From assembly GCA_021159125.1 (NCBI GenBank), contig JAGGSL010000133.1, positions 1-19,833 on the forward strand: DNA of 19,833 bases, read 5' to 3'. The stretch is from Thermoplasmata archaeon. GTDB taxonomy: Archaea; Thermoplasmatota; E2; UBA202; DSCA01. The notes beneath the pieces are model-generated. The model saw only the letters and a program-made list of their open reading frames with translations, searched no databases and was not told where the DNA came from. Below are positions 9,201 to 15,219 of the stretch, one piece after another. Numbering within the stretch: position 1 is the first letter of the stretch; every line of letters begins with the position of its first letter. The translations under genes were made by a program, and so were the position numbers.

Positions 9201-10189
9201 CCGCCTGTGTTGAGCGGAATTACAGGTTCACTGTTATTTTTCCACTGGCTTGAACTCGTATCTTCAAACTCAGAATTTTTTATCCCGGAGTATATTTTTC
9301 CATATTCTCCGCTCTTCTTTCCATTTTTCAAAGTGTCCCAGTAAATGTAGTAGTATTTCATCTCATGCGGAAGCAAAGAGCCTTCCATAACCCATGAGAG
9401 CGTCACATTTGCATTTTCAGATGCATCATAATCTTCATTGAATTTTATTTCCCTGCCAACACTCTCCACCGGATACCATGTATCGTTGCTGCTTTTGTAT
9501 TCCACGACTCTGACAGAGTCAGGATAAAATGTCCTGTCGGAAAAGCCCCCGGAGGGCTGAAGAGACGCCACTTCGTCCATTAGTTCCGTGAAGTTTATCG
9601 TGCAATAGACCATTTTGTTGTTATAAACATAGCCTTCCCTCTGCCCTATCATGGCGACAGACGCAGGCACACGATAATGCCAGTCCGGATTCCACCATTC
9701 GGCCCTCTCAGGCGCAGGCGGGAACGGCGGATGGACGGGCTCTTTGACATTTACTTTTACGCTTGCAAGATTGTTATCCTCATTCGTTTCTACTATGAGT
9801 TCTTCAAAATCTGCCAATATGAAGAAGGTATAGTTTCCGCTATCCCTTGCTATCCAGTAAAGACTCACTTCCTTCTTCTCGCCGGGAGAAATAGAAGATA
9901 TATGAACCTCATCTACAGGGTTGTCCCTTGTATCGACATACAATGCCACGCCAACATTTTCAGCATCTGTATCCCCTAAATTTTCAACTGTCACATTAAC
10001 TTTAACCTGATCATTTTCGTATATCTCTTCAGGGAATACCTTTATTGTATCTGTGACGATGGCAACGTCTACTCCCGGGTTGTATGCATTTGCAAAAATT
10101 CCTGCAGCAACTCCCGAAAGGAGAGAAAACATTATCACGAAAGCCAAAGTTCTACTTTTCAAATTTGCAAATACTGAAGTTTGAGTCAA
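6203..10189 (-). CDS. Large secreted, membrane-anchored surface protein (CARDB / DUF2341 multidomain)
   Basis: This 1328-residue protein is probably displayed on the cell surface. An N-terminal signal segment has Lys11, Arg13 and a hydrophobic core at about 14-34. A CARDB-type adhesion domain follows (about 40-148), then a Pro-rich hinge (152-159) and a DUF2341-like domain starting WWNPDWHYRVP (165-175). Two galactose-binding or jelly-roll-like modules come next (about 305-470 and 535-705), then two more CARDB domains (about 755-872 and 873-984). Two Ig-like domains with the DTAGG/DSSAN ending lie at about 990-1195. Calcium-type loops DYDLDGVPD (1201-1209) and DSDGDGTYD (1273-1281) are followed by one transmembrane helix (about 1305-1325) and a basic tail RKK. 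Many NxS/T sites suggest N-glycosylation. The start is TTG (10189), since an in-frame stop lies just upstream. TTG at 10162 would also leave a good signal peptide. Ligand and role are unknown; carbohydrate or polymer binding is inference. Confidence 0.87.
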   Translation of the reverse strand: MTQTSVFANLKSRTLAFVIMFSLLSGVAAGIFANAYNPGVDVAIVTDTIKVFPEEIYENDQVKVNVTVENLGDTDAENVGVALYVDTRDNPVDEVHISSISPGEKKEVSLYWIARDSGNYTFFILADFEELIVETNEDNNLASVKVNVKEPVHPPFPPAPERAEWWNPDWHYRVPASVAMIGQREGYVYNNKMVYCTINFTELMDEVASLQPSGGFSDRTFYPDSVRVVEYKSSNDTWYPVESVGREIKFNEDYDASENANVTLSWVMEGSLLPHEMKYYYIYWDTLKNGKKSGEYGKIYSGIKNSEFEDTSSSQWKNNSEPVIPLNTGGIGAWSMSYDKDPVNENDYCYKIYRKGLVWQKDWYAKVYQQFNVPDGGDAQSYMLSADVYFSSDIDNVAWELVLDGNTIDSGTTTNGWKTINKNVTSYLRGKSSAMIYFRVYVTESSADTTFHKVYAYFDSCQVRALPNCNVTVLENKSHGWWGDIIPIGEEYVAGVGGMNTIKKINVTSIANPRGVTATIYSPDGKFVKSSLPLPDAGFEGGATYTQLYYSNEQTASASFASSAHTGNKAVELRLSDYSGKWKFEDQSVSSDDTVALRQEVTQSIHVSHLPSLYFWYNVEKYSSASYLNYTVLTEGGPNKFYTIGMGSLTNDGSWHKYEIPSNVLNKWRAGAGMVVGIEIRLVANEEGGENTVYIDDMGYSFMPDGSDRTKWHIDDFYTFQNGTKVGEWRLDVSISDGSNYVVERSISIDVEPAANLDVVSVSAPASVKEGEDATIIANIKNHGPKDVEEGIPINVSLILHQGNSDSMRMVKSISGLKKGETKKVSFSWHASYGNPSYNGEWTVVAKVNENGNIPEWKKTDNWNTVSVTVIPLPDLKVEMNDIGFDPSHPYLNDTVNITAVVQNVGYNDTTAEINFYAKEKGENKYVLIHNGSIEKIIGKRSSENVYILWKPASNGTYSIKVEAKCLDECNLQDNIAIKDIRVGGGIDSSPPYISNMRIYPSIQSIGEHINISATIRDNDTTVDRAVAVITDENGMSKEYDMERLGDTDIYYYNTTYSNVSYYNCFIKAFDTAGGAEEWQNMGMSDNVNFRVVYNGVETVPPAIRAVTSSPQKQVIHGNVNISALIDDESGIEKAILHVIFGGTENTYDMKQKDGSRIYYYMQSYDEVGQYEYYIEAIDSSANRNRNNTSDIFRYFTIPDDYDLDGVPDTVEVEAGADPTNSSQTVNVTVGSETGYLLFRKNGNDYVYWDSKDDELRDTAEKQLGGENTILFDSDGDGTYDHYYGLSSGEIGVYAVEEKAGIGDIIWVTPALILFLLVCALFIVIRKK
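6206..6211 (+). terminator. Oligo-T run after the UspA-like gene
   Basis: Six T residues lie four to nine bases after the stop codon. Archaeal RNA polymerase can terminate at such T tracts. The run lies inside the last codons of the opposing gene, so termination here would limit antisense read-through. There is no hairpin. Confidence 0.3.
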
Positions 10190-10222
10190 TTTTATACCCC
10201 TTTTCCCTTAAATAAAAATTTA
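10190..10222 (-). promoter_or_regulatory. Promoter/leader region of the large surface protein gene
   Basis: Two TATA-like elements face left. One is AT-rich, centred near 10213, and would start transcription at about 10187, on the TTG start codon. The other (TATAAAA, 10190-10196) would start near 10167, close to a second in-frame TTG at 10162. A GGGG stretch at 10197-10200 could instead act as a ribosome site for the first TTG. The sequence does not decide between these. Confidence 0.35.
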
Positions 10223-10279
10223 GTTAAATAATTTGTGGTCTGGCTTACCTTATGAAATGCCAGAATTTAAAATTTGCAT

Positions 10280-11149
10280 TTACAATAATATATCTCCCCT
10301 GCCTTGCCTTACAGGTATTAGATGGCTTCCGTCGCATGTTTTGGCAGTGTTCATATCAAATCCTTCCCTGCATACCGCAAAAGTAATACCGTGGACATTG
10401 CATGCATCTCTCACTCTTTTCATGAGTTCGTATCTGAGGTATGAGGGAAGATAGTATGAATTCCCCATTCTTACAAACTGCATATCTTCCATAACTTCTG
10501 GCAATGCCTCTTTCAATCTTCTCAATGAATCTCTTCTGGGTTTTACAGTGGAGGAGACAATATGCTGACAGTATTTTGATACCTCTGCCACTAACTCCCC
10601 TATCTTCTCATCGTTTATCCCCGGTATTATCGGGTCAAATCTCACAGAGCACGGTATTCCGTTCTCTTTCAATTTTTTAAGCGCCATTATCCTTCTTTTC
10701 GGAGATGGGGCATTGGGCTCTATTTTTTTGGCTATGTCATTTCGCAGCGTTGTTACCGTCATGCTTACAGATGCATTCATTTTTGAAATTATATCTGCAT
10801 CTCTCACAACAAGGTCTGATTTTGTAACTATGAGAACTTTTATTTTCCGTTCTTTAAAAATTTCAAGGCATTTTCTTGTAGCTTTATATTCTGCTTCTTC
10901 GGGCGTATAGGGGTCAGAGCTGTTTGACATGCTTATATATGTATCTATCTTTTTTGTTCTGAGTTCTTTTTTCAACCTGGTTATTAAATCTTTCTTGAGG
11001 CGGGCATGGAATGGGTCTGGAATATAGGATGTTATGTAGCAGTATAAGCATGCATGGGAGCATCCCGTATATGGATTGAAGGAATACTTCGGAGGGCATG
11101 TGCACAATTCGCTTTTCCACGGGTCGAATTTGGTTATGAGCACAGGCAT
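10280..11149 (-). CDS. SPL-family radical SAM protein
   Basis: This radical SAM enzyme resembles spore photoproduct lyase-like proteins (the Rv2578c-like group), a broad archaeal/bacterial family without an assigned reaction. The [4Fe-4S] motif CSHACLYC sits at 30-37 (Cys30, Cys34, Cys37), preceded by the family-typical FNPYTGC. TYISMSNSSDPYTPEE follows the first repeat, then strands VLIVTKSD and SVRFDPIIPGIND, both conserved in this group. At 289 residues it is a full-length core enzyme with no added domain. Two N-terminal cysteines (Cys16, Cys18) precede the cluster. True DNA photoproduct repair is unproven, and spores are not expected here. It is divergent from the DUF1015 gene with a 65-base spacer, and a weak TATA-like TAATTAAT (11165-11172) lies upstream. 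Confidence 0.85.
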   Translation of the reverse strand: MPVLITKFDPWKSELCTCPPKYSFNPYTGCSHACLYCYITSYIPDPFHARLKKDLITRLKKELRTKKIDTYISMSNSSDPYTPEEAEYKATRKCLEIFKERKIKVLIVTKSDLVVRDADIISKMNASVSMTVTTLRNDIAKKIEPNAPSPKRRIMALKKLKENGIPCSVRFDPIIPGINDEKIGELVAEVSKYCQHIVSSTVKPRRDSLRRLKEALPEVMEDMQFVRMGNSYYLPSYLRYELMKRVRDACNVHGITFAVCREGFDMNTAKTCDGSHLIPVRQGRGDILL

Positions 11150-11184
11150 TTAATTGCAAGCAGAATTAATTACTTTCTCAATAA

Positions 11185-11194
11185 TTTTTTAAAT
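11185..11194 (+). promoter_or_regulatory. TATA box of the DUF1015 gene
   Basis: TTTTTTAAAT is centred near 11189, 26 bases before the ATG at 11215. A leaderless transcript is implied. Confidence 0.55.
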
Positions 11195-11214
11195 GGAGTT
11201 CACATCTCGTCTCC

Positions 11215-12357
11215 ATGGTCGAGGTTAAAGAATTTGAAGGAATAAGACCGAAAAATCCGGAACAGTTTTGCATAAAGCCCTATGACATTATAAGCAAGGA
11301 AGAGGAAGAAGAGCTCAGAAAAGGCGATAATGCAATTCATATCATCCTCCCGGAAGGGGAGGGCGAGAAAAAATATCAAAATGCAAAAAAAGCTTTCGAA
11401 AAAGAACTGAAAAACATGATTAAGGATGAGCCGTCGATGTATCTCTATAAAGAAGGAAATGAAAATTTCAGCCAGAGGGGTTTCATATTGACGGTTTCCC
11501 TAAAAGATTACGAAGAAGGGAGGATAAAAAAGCATGAGGAAACAAGGGAAAAGCCGCTCAGGGACAGAATAAAGCATATAGAAGCCACAAATGCAAATAC
11601 CGGGCTGGTGTGGACAATATTCAAAGGCAGGACAGAAATTAAAAAAATAATGGATGAAATCGCATCCCTTGAGCCCGTCTTTGATTTTGATAAGTACGGA
11701 TACAATCACAAACTTTGGAAGGTGGGCGGAGATTATATCCAGAGAATAAAGAGTCTTTTTTCAGATGTTGATTTGTACATTGCAGATGGGCACCACCGCA
11801 TGAGGGCTGCCTATGAATACATGAAAAAGCATGATGGAGAGGAAGCGAAATATGCGATGATATTCACTGCAAATGACGATGAGATGAGAATATTGCCCTA
11901 TAACAGGGTGATAAGAAAAATAGGGAATGAAAATTTCATTGAAGAAGTTAAAGAAAATTTTGATGTTAAAAAAATGGAAAATATAAAGGAACCCGAAAGA
12001 CACGAGATACAGATGTACTGGGAAAACCAGTGGTGGCAACTCATTCCGAAAGAGATTCCGGAGGGTTCGGTCGAATCTCTTGATGTCAGCATTCTTCAGG
12101 AAAAGATACTGGGCCCAATCCTTGGCATAAAAGATGTGAGAAATGACCCCAACATATTTTTTGTCGGTGGGGATGTTGCGAGAGAGGAATACGAAAAGCT
12201 TGTTAAAGAAAAGGGGAATGCTGCCGTATTTTACCTTCATCCCACAAGCGTTGAGGAGCTCGAACGCGTGGCGGATGAGGGAAGAAGCATGCCGCCAAAA
12301 TCCACATGGTTTGACCCAAAACTTCTTACAGGGCTGGTATTCCACCTGCTGGAATGA
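11215..12357 (+). CDS. DUF1015 family protein (ParB/SerK-like fold)
   Basis: The length (380 residues) and motifs match DUF1015. The N-terminal KPYDIIS segment lies at 21-27. The central KHEETREKPLRDRIK region (106-120) and downstream IEATNANTGLVW (122-133) are hallmarks. The signature DGHHRMRAAYEY (191-202) resembles the nucleotide-binding DGxHR motif of ParB/SerK-like proteins. The closing segment has PPKSTWFDPKLLTGLVF. The family is thought to include small-molecule phosphotransferases related to free-serine kinases, but no reaction is established for this protein. A kinase role is inference from the fold. The protein is cytoplasmic, with no signal or membrane segment. The gene is divergent from the radical SAM gene and convergent with mevalonate kinase. 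Confidence 0.88.
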   Translation: MVEVKEFEGIRPKNPEQFCIKPYDIISKEEEEELRKGDNAIHIILPEGEGEKKYQNAKKAFEKELKNMIKDEPSMYLYKEGNENFSQRGFILTVSLKDYEEGRIKKHEETREKPLRDRIKHIEATNANTGLVWTIFKGRTEIKKIMDEIASLEPVFDFDKYGYNHKLWKVGGDYIQRIKSLFSDVDLYIADGHHRMRAAYEYMKKHDGEEAKYAMIFTANDDEMRILPYNRVIRKIGNENFIEEVKENFDVKKMENIKEPERHEIQMYWENQWWQLIPKEIPEGSVESLDVSILQEKILGPILGIKDVRNDPNIFFVGGDVAREEYEKLVKEKGNAAVFYLHPTSVEELERVADEGRSMPPKSTWFDPKLLTGLVFHLLE

Positions 12358-12400
12358 CGAAAAGAAAGCAAAAGTAAGTTCAATAGCATGGCGATGTGGG

Positions 12401-12417
12401 GTGCATGTGGAATGCAC
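12401..12417. terminator. Hairpin in the convergent spacer (GTGCAT-loop-ATGCAC)
   Basis: A perfect 6-base stem with a 5-base loop lies 44 bases after the DUF1015 stop. No T run follows. It may be a 3' end or processing element; function uncertain. Confidence 0.3.
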
Positions 12418-12420
12418 GAT

Positions 12421-12436
12421 AATTGAGCGCTCAATT
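12421..12436. terminator. 16-base perfect palindrome spanning the mevalonate kinase stop codon
   Basis: AATTGAGCGCTCAATT is fully self-complementary and contains the leftward stop codon (TGA, complement of 12431-12433). It follows the hairpin at 12401-12417 by three bases. It could fold in RNAs from both convergent genes or bind a dimeric protein. Neither use is shown. Confidence 0.35.
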
Positions 12437-13360
12437 CCAGACTTTCACTCCTTCGTTTGATATGGAGGTCACTATCGCCTTTCCTCCTGCCTTCTCGATT
12501 GCTATTGCGACCTTCTCCGGCTCGTCCGTGATTGCGATCATGCTGCCGCCGCCGCCTGCGCCCGTGAGCTTTGCCCCGTATGCGCCTGCTCGGAGAGATG
12601 CATTTATAAGTTTTTCCAGCTCCGGAGAGCTTGCTCCGAGTGTGTGAAGAATGTTCTGGCCTTCATTCATTTTCTCTCCAAGGGATACAAAATCTTTGTT
12701 TTTTAAATCGTCTGCGCCTTCCAACGCAAGTGTACCTATTCTTTCCGTAAGTTCCCTTGCGAATCCAGAATATTTCACAAATTTCTTTACTTTTTTTACG
12801 AGCATGGGCGTCTTTGATTTTATCCCTGTCATGCCGACCACTATTTTCATTTCTGGAGCATCGATATGGTGGACGAACCATCTTCTTTCCCCTTTTGAGA
12901 TTTCCCATATAAAACCGTCCATTTTTTCTCCTGAAAGAAGTATTGCAGAGCCGTATGTGCAGACTGAGGTGTCATTCGGACTGCCGCCTTTCTGCACTTC
13001 GTATTCAATTTCAAAGCTTTTCTTTGCCACTTCCTCGAGGGAAAATGATTTTTTCATTTCAAGGAGGCAGGCAACCGTGGCTGTTGTTATGGCGGCTGAG
13101 GAGCCAAGACCGCTTGCAGAAGGAATTTTTGAGAATGTTGTGACATGCAGGGGATAGTCGTCCCAGAGCTTGTCTATCGCATACTTTATGTATGTATGCC
13201 TTCTGCCATCCATGGCTCTGCCGTTTACAGAGAATTCCTTTCCCCTCTCGATATCCACTCCAACCCTCAGATCTATTGCAACAGATAGGCAGGGCTGGCC
13301 ATAGACAACACCGTGTTCTCCAATCAGAATAACTTTTCCAGGCACAGACGCTACTGCCAT
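12431..13360 (-). CDS. mvk: Mevalonate kinase (GHMP family)
   Basis: The enzyme phosphorylates mevalonate at O5 with ATP, feeding isoprenoid and archaeal lipid synthesis. The GHMP motifs are complete. PGKVILIGEHGVVYG lies at 7-21. The ATP loop PSASGLGSSAA lies at 80-90. The catalytic-Asp region GGSPNDTSVCTYG lies at 125-137 with Asp130. LTGAGGGGSM lies at 265-274. At 309 residues it has the compact archaeal length. The motif set fits a true mevalonate 5-kinase rather than a decarboxylase-like mevalonate 3-kinase. The start ATG is followed by Ala, and an AT-rich box at 13385-13394 lies 29 bases upstream. It is not adjacent to other mevalonate-pathway genes, although a lipid-saturating reductase lies about 5 kb away. 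Confidence 0.93.
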   Translation of the reverse strand: MAVASVPGKVILIGEHGVVYGQPCLSVAIDLRVGVDIERGKEFSVNGRAMDGRRHTYIKYAIDKLWDDYPLHVTTFSKIPSASGLGSSAAITTATVACLLEMKKSFSLEEVAKKSFEIEYEVQKGGSPNDTSVCTYGSAILLSGEKMDGFIWEISKGERRWFVHHIDAPEMKIVVGMTGIKSKTPMLVKKVKKFVKYSGFARELTERIGTLALEGADDLKNKDFVSLGEKMNEGQNILHTLGASSPELEKLINASLRAGAYGAKLTGAGGGGSMIAITDEPEKVAIAIEKAGGKAIVTSISNEGVKVWN

Positions 13361-13384
13361 TCAAATGTGTAACAACTAAACGGT

Positions 13385-13394
13385 AAAAATTTTT
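13385..13394 (-). promoter_or_regulatory. TATA-like box of mevalonate kinase
   Basis: The symmetric AAAAATTTTT is centred near 13390, about 29 bases before the ATG at 13360. This suggests a very short or absent leader. Confidence 0.4.
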
Positions 13395-13400
13395 GCGTAT

Positions 13401-13412
13401 GCAACACGTTGC
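13401..13412. promoter_or_regulatory. Operator-like inverted repeat GCAAC-AC-GTTGC
   Basis: A perfect 5+5 inverted repeat with a 2-base centre lies between the two divergent TATA elements of mvk and the response regulator. The hexamer CAACAC within it recurs at 13414-13419, 12 bases further, about one helical turn. This suits binding of a regulator that affects either promoter. The binder is unknown. Confidence 0.3.
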
Positions 13413-13423
13413 TCAACACTTCT

Positions 13424-13446
13424 CTAAATATTTGAAAAAGTTTATA
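13424..13446 (+). promoter_or_regulatory. TATA region of the response-regulator gene
   Basis: Two candidate boxes lie here, AAATATTT near 13429 and GTTTATA near 13443. They predict transcription starts at about 13455 or 13469, leaving a 5' leader of about 38-52 bases, unlike the leaderless neighbours. Confidence 0.4.
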
Positions 13447-13495
13447 GGTGGTAACTCCATTACACGGCAATTGCATGGCGGTCGGGGCGGAAGTG

Positions 13496-13503
13496 AAGGT
13501 GAT
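13496..13503 (+). promoter_or_regulatory. Shine-Dalgarno site of the response regulator
   Basis: AAGGTGAT matches the anti-SD tail of 16S rRNA and stops three bases before the ATG at 13507. It decides the start against the much longer open frame that begins at 13393. Confidence 0.6.
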
Positions 13504-13506
13504 ATC

Positions 13507-13890
13507 ATGGGTAAGAGAATATTGATTGTTGACGATGAAAAAGACATGCACGATTTAATGAGAATATATATCACAAAGGCCGGGCTTGACGTGGAAATAT
13601 ATTCTGCTTTTACAGGTGAGGAAGGGGTGAAGATGTATGAAAAAATGCTGAAGGAAAGAAAAAAGCCCGCACTCGTGGTCATGGATTTGAAACTCCCGGA
13701 CATAGATGGCGCAGAGGCAACCGAAAGGATAATGGGCATTGACAAAAATGCAAATGTGTATGGCTTTACAGCCTATTTCGGGACAAAGCAGGCTGAAAAA
13801 TTGATTGAAGCAGGGGCGAAAGACGTCATACCCCGCCCTATTGGCTTTGAAGGATTTGTAGAAAAGCTGAAGAAAATAATAGGGGCATAA
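13507..13890 (+). CDS. Stand-alone response-regulator receiver protein
   Basis: This 127-residue CheY-like receiver domain has no output domain. The acidic pair Asp9-Asp10 (LIVDDEKD) coordinates metal. Asp60 (VVMDLKLPDIDG) is the presumed phosphorylation site, and Thr88 (YGFTAYF) is the switch residue. The normally invariant Lys before Pro is replaced by Arg110 (IPRPIG). This may alter phosphorylation or dephosphorylation. No histidine kinase gene lies nearby, so the partner is unknown. The start is set by a strong Shine-Dalgarno site. The flavoprotein gene follows after 29 bases but has its own TATA box. Similar lone receivers are common in archaea. Confidence 0.88.
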   Translation: MGKRILIVDDEKDMHDLMRIYITKAGLDVEIYSAFTGEEGVKMYEKMLKERKKPALVVMDLKLPDIDGAEATERIMGIDKNANVYGFTAYFGTKQAEKLIEAGAKDVIPRPIGFEGFVEKLKKIIGA

Positions 13891-13898
13891 AAATTTAA
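13890..13898 (+). promoter_or_regulatory. TATA box of the flavoprotein gene
   Basis: AAAATTTAA overlaps the last base of the response-regulator stop codon and is centred 26 bases before the ATG at 13920. It predicts a leaderless transcript, possibly continuing into fibrillarin. Confidence 0.55.
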
Positions 13899-13919
13899 GG
13901 CAGGCAGCAATACATTTCT

Positions 13920-15215
13920 ATGAAGGTTATCATCATCGGATGTGGTGCCGCAGGGGCGACAGCCGCCCAGTTTGCAAGAAAGAATGATAGAGATGCAGAG
14001 ATTAAAATTTTTGAAAAGGGCGTTTATCCGGAGTACTCAAAATGTGCTCTTCCATTTGTTGTGTCAGGGGAGCTATCTCCTGAGTCAATAATAGAATTCA
14101 GCGAGGACTGGTTCAGAAAGGCAGATATTGACCTGCATTTAAACACTCCTGTTTCTGCAATAGATTTTGAAAATAAGGTGATAGAAACTTCTGATGGGAA
14201 AGAGGAGTATGATTCTCTTATAATCGCTACAGGTGCCTCTCCTTTCTCTCCAGTAAAAACAGAAGGGAAGACATATTTTCTTAGAAACATGGATGATGCA
14301 ATTGCAATAAAAAAGGAAGCAAAGAATGCAGATAGCGCGATAATCATAGGAGCAGGATTGATAGGGCTGGAGGCAGCAGAAGCACTTGTGAAAAGAGGAA
14401 TAGATGTGACAGTCGTGGAATTTCTGCCCGAGATATTGCTGACAATGGTTGATGATGATGTTGCAAAAATTGTGAGGGGAAAAATTGAGGAAAAAGTTAA
14501 ATTTCTTTTGAGCAACAGGGTGACCGAAATAAGGGATAAAGGAAATCATATGGAAGTAACTGCATCGGATGAACACGGAAAGAAAAGCATATTGCAGGGC
14601 GACTTCGTCATTATTGCCACAGGTAACCGCTCAAATGTCCAACTCACCAAAAGGCTTGTAGGGGAGAAAGGCATAGCGGTTGACGAGAGGTGCGAAACTT
14701 CAATAAAGGGAGTTTACGCAGCCGGGGATTGCACACAGTATAGAGACATCTTAGGGAACATAATCCCGGTTGGCCTTGGAAGCGTGGCTGTCCGCCAGGG
14801 AAAAGTTGCAGGCGCAAATGCAGTTGGAGGAGACGAAAAATTGATGCCTTTGGTGAACGCAAGAACCACAAAAATTTTCGGCATAGAAATTGCAGCTGTC
14901 GGGCCATTGAAAAGAAGCATACCGTTCAAGCCCTTCATGGGGAAATTCAAAGGAAAAGCACTTCCAGAATATATGGGAGACATGGGAGAAAACATATTTA
15001 TAAAGGTCTATGCAGACAGCAATGGCAAAATAATAGGTGCACAGGCAGCCGGGCACGAGGCAGCACAGAGAATCAATAAATTTGCTCTTGCCATCCATCA
15101 TGGGCTTACGCTTGAGCAGTTCCTGAAAGCTGAAACTGCATATGCTCCTGCTGTAGCTCCAGTCTTTGATGCATCAACTATTGCCTGCGAAATTGCAAAA
15201 AGAAAATTAAAGTGA
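13920..15215 (+). CDS. FAD-dependent pyridine nucleotide-disulfide oxidoreductase (CoA-disulfide reductase / NADH oxidase-like)
   Basis: This is a two-dinucleotide-fold flavoprotein of the single-cysteine class. The FAD loop GCGAAG lies at 7-12. Redox Cys42 sits in YSKCALPFVVSG, the position used for a Cys-S-SCoA or sulfenate. The NAD(P) loop GAGLIG lies at 144-149, and the second FAD motif GVYAAGDC at 264-271. The C-terminal dimerisation domain (about 310-431) ends with YAPAVAPVFDAST, typical of the family. The size (431 residues) is normal, and there is no rhodanese fusion. Members reduce CoA disulfide, polysulfide or oxygen, and sequence alone does not choose between them. The most likely role is thiol redox homeostasis or peroxide/sulfur handling in the cytoplasm. 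Fibrillarin follows after only four bases. Confidence 0.9.
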   Translation: MKVIIIGCGAAGATAAQFARKNDRDAEIKIFEKGVYPEYSKCALPFVVSGELSPESIIEFSEDWFRKADIDLHLNTPVSAIDFENKVIETSDGKEEYDSLIIATGASPFSPVKTEGKTYFLRNMDDAIAIKKEAKNADSAIIIGAGLIGLEAAEALVKRGIDVTVVEFLPEILLTMVDDDVAKIVRGKIEEKVKFLLSNRVTEIRDKGNHMEVTASDEHGKKSILQGDFVIIATGNRSNVQLTKRLVGEKGIAVDERCETSIKGVYAAGDCTQYRDILGNIIPVGLGSVAVRQGKVAGANAVGGDEKLMPLVNARTTKIFGIEIAAVGPLKRSIPFKPFMGKFKGKALPEYMGDMGENIFIKVYADSNGKIIGAQAAGHEAAQRINKFALAIHHGLTLEQFLKAETAYAPAVAPVFDASTIACEIAKRKLK

Positions 15216-15219
15216 AAAA

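Noticed and set aside
10280..11149. Assignment of the radical SAM gene as true spore photoproduct lyase
   Set aside because: Only the general SPL-family motifs are present. Archaea do not form such spores, so a specific photoproduct repair call is not justified.
11761..12417. 218-residue leftward open frame opposite the DUF1015 gene
   Set aside because: It is rich in Phe, His and Cys with no domain pattern, and fully antisense to a well-matched family gene.
12651..13157. 168-residue rightward open frame inside mevalonate kinase
   Set aside because: It is Ser/Phe/Pro-rich antisense translation of a GHMP kinase with complete motifs.
13393..13506. N-terminal extension of the response regulator from an ATG at 13393
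   Set aside because: The extension is low-complexity, precedes the natural receiver start (KRILIVDDEKD), overlaps the putative operator and TATA region, and the ATG at 13507 has a strong ribosome site.
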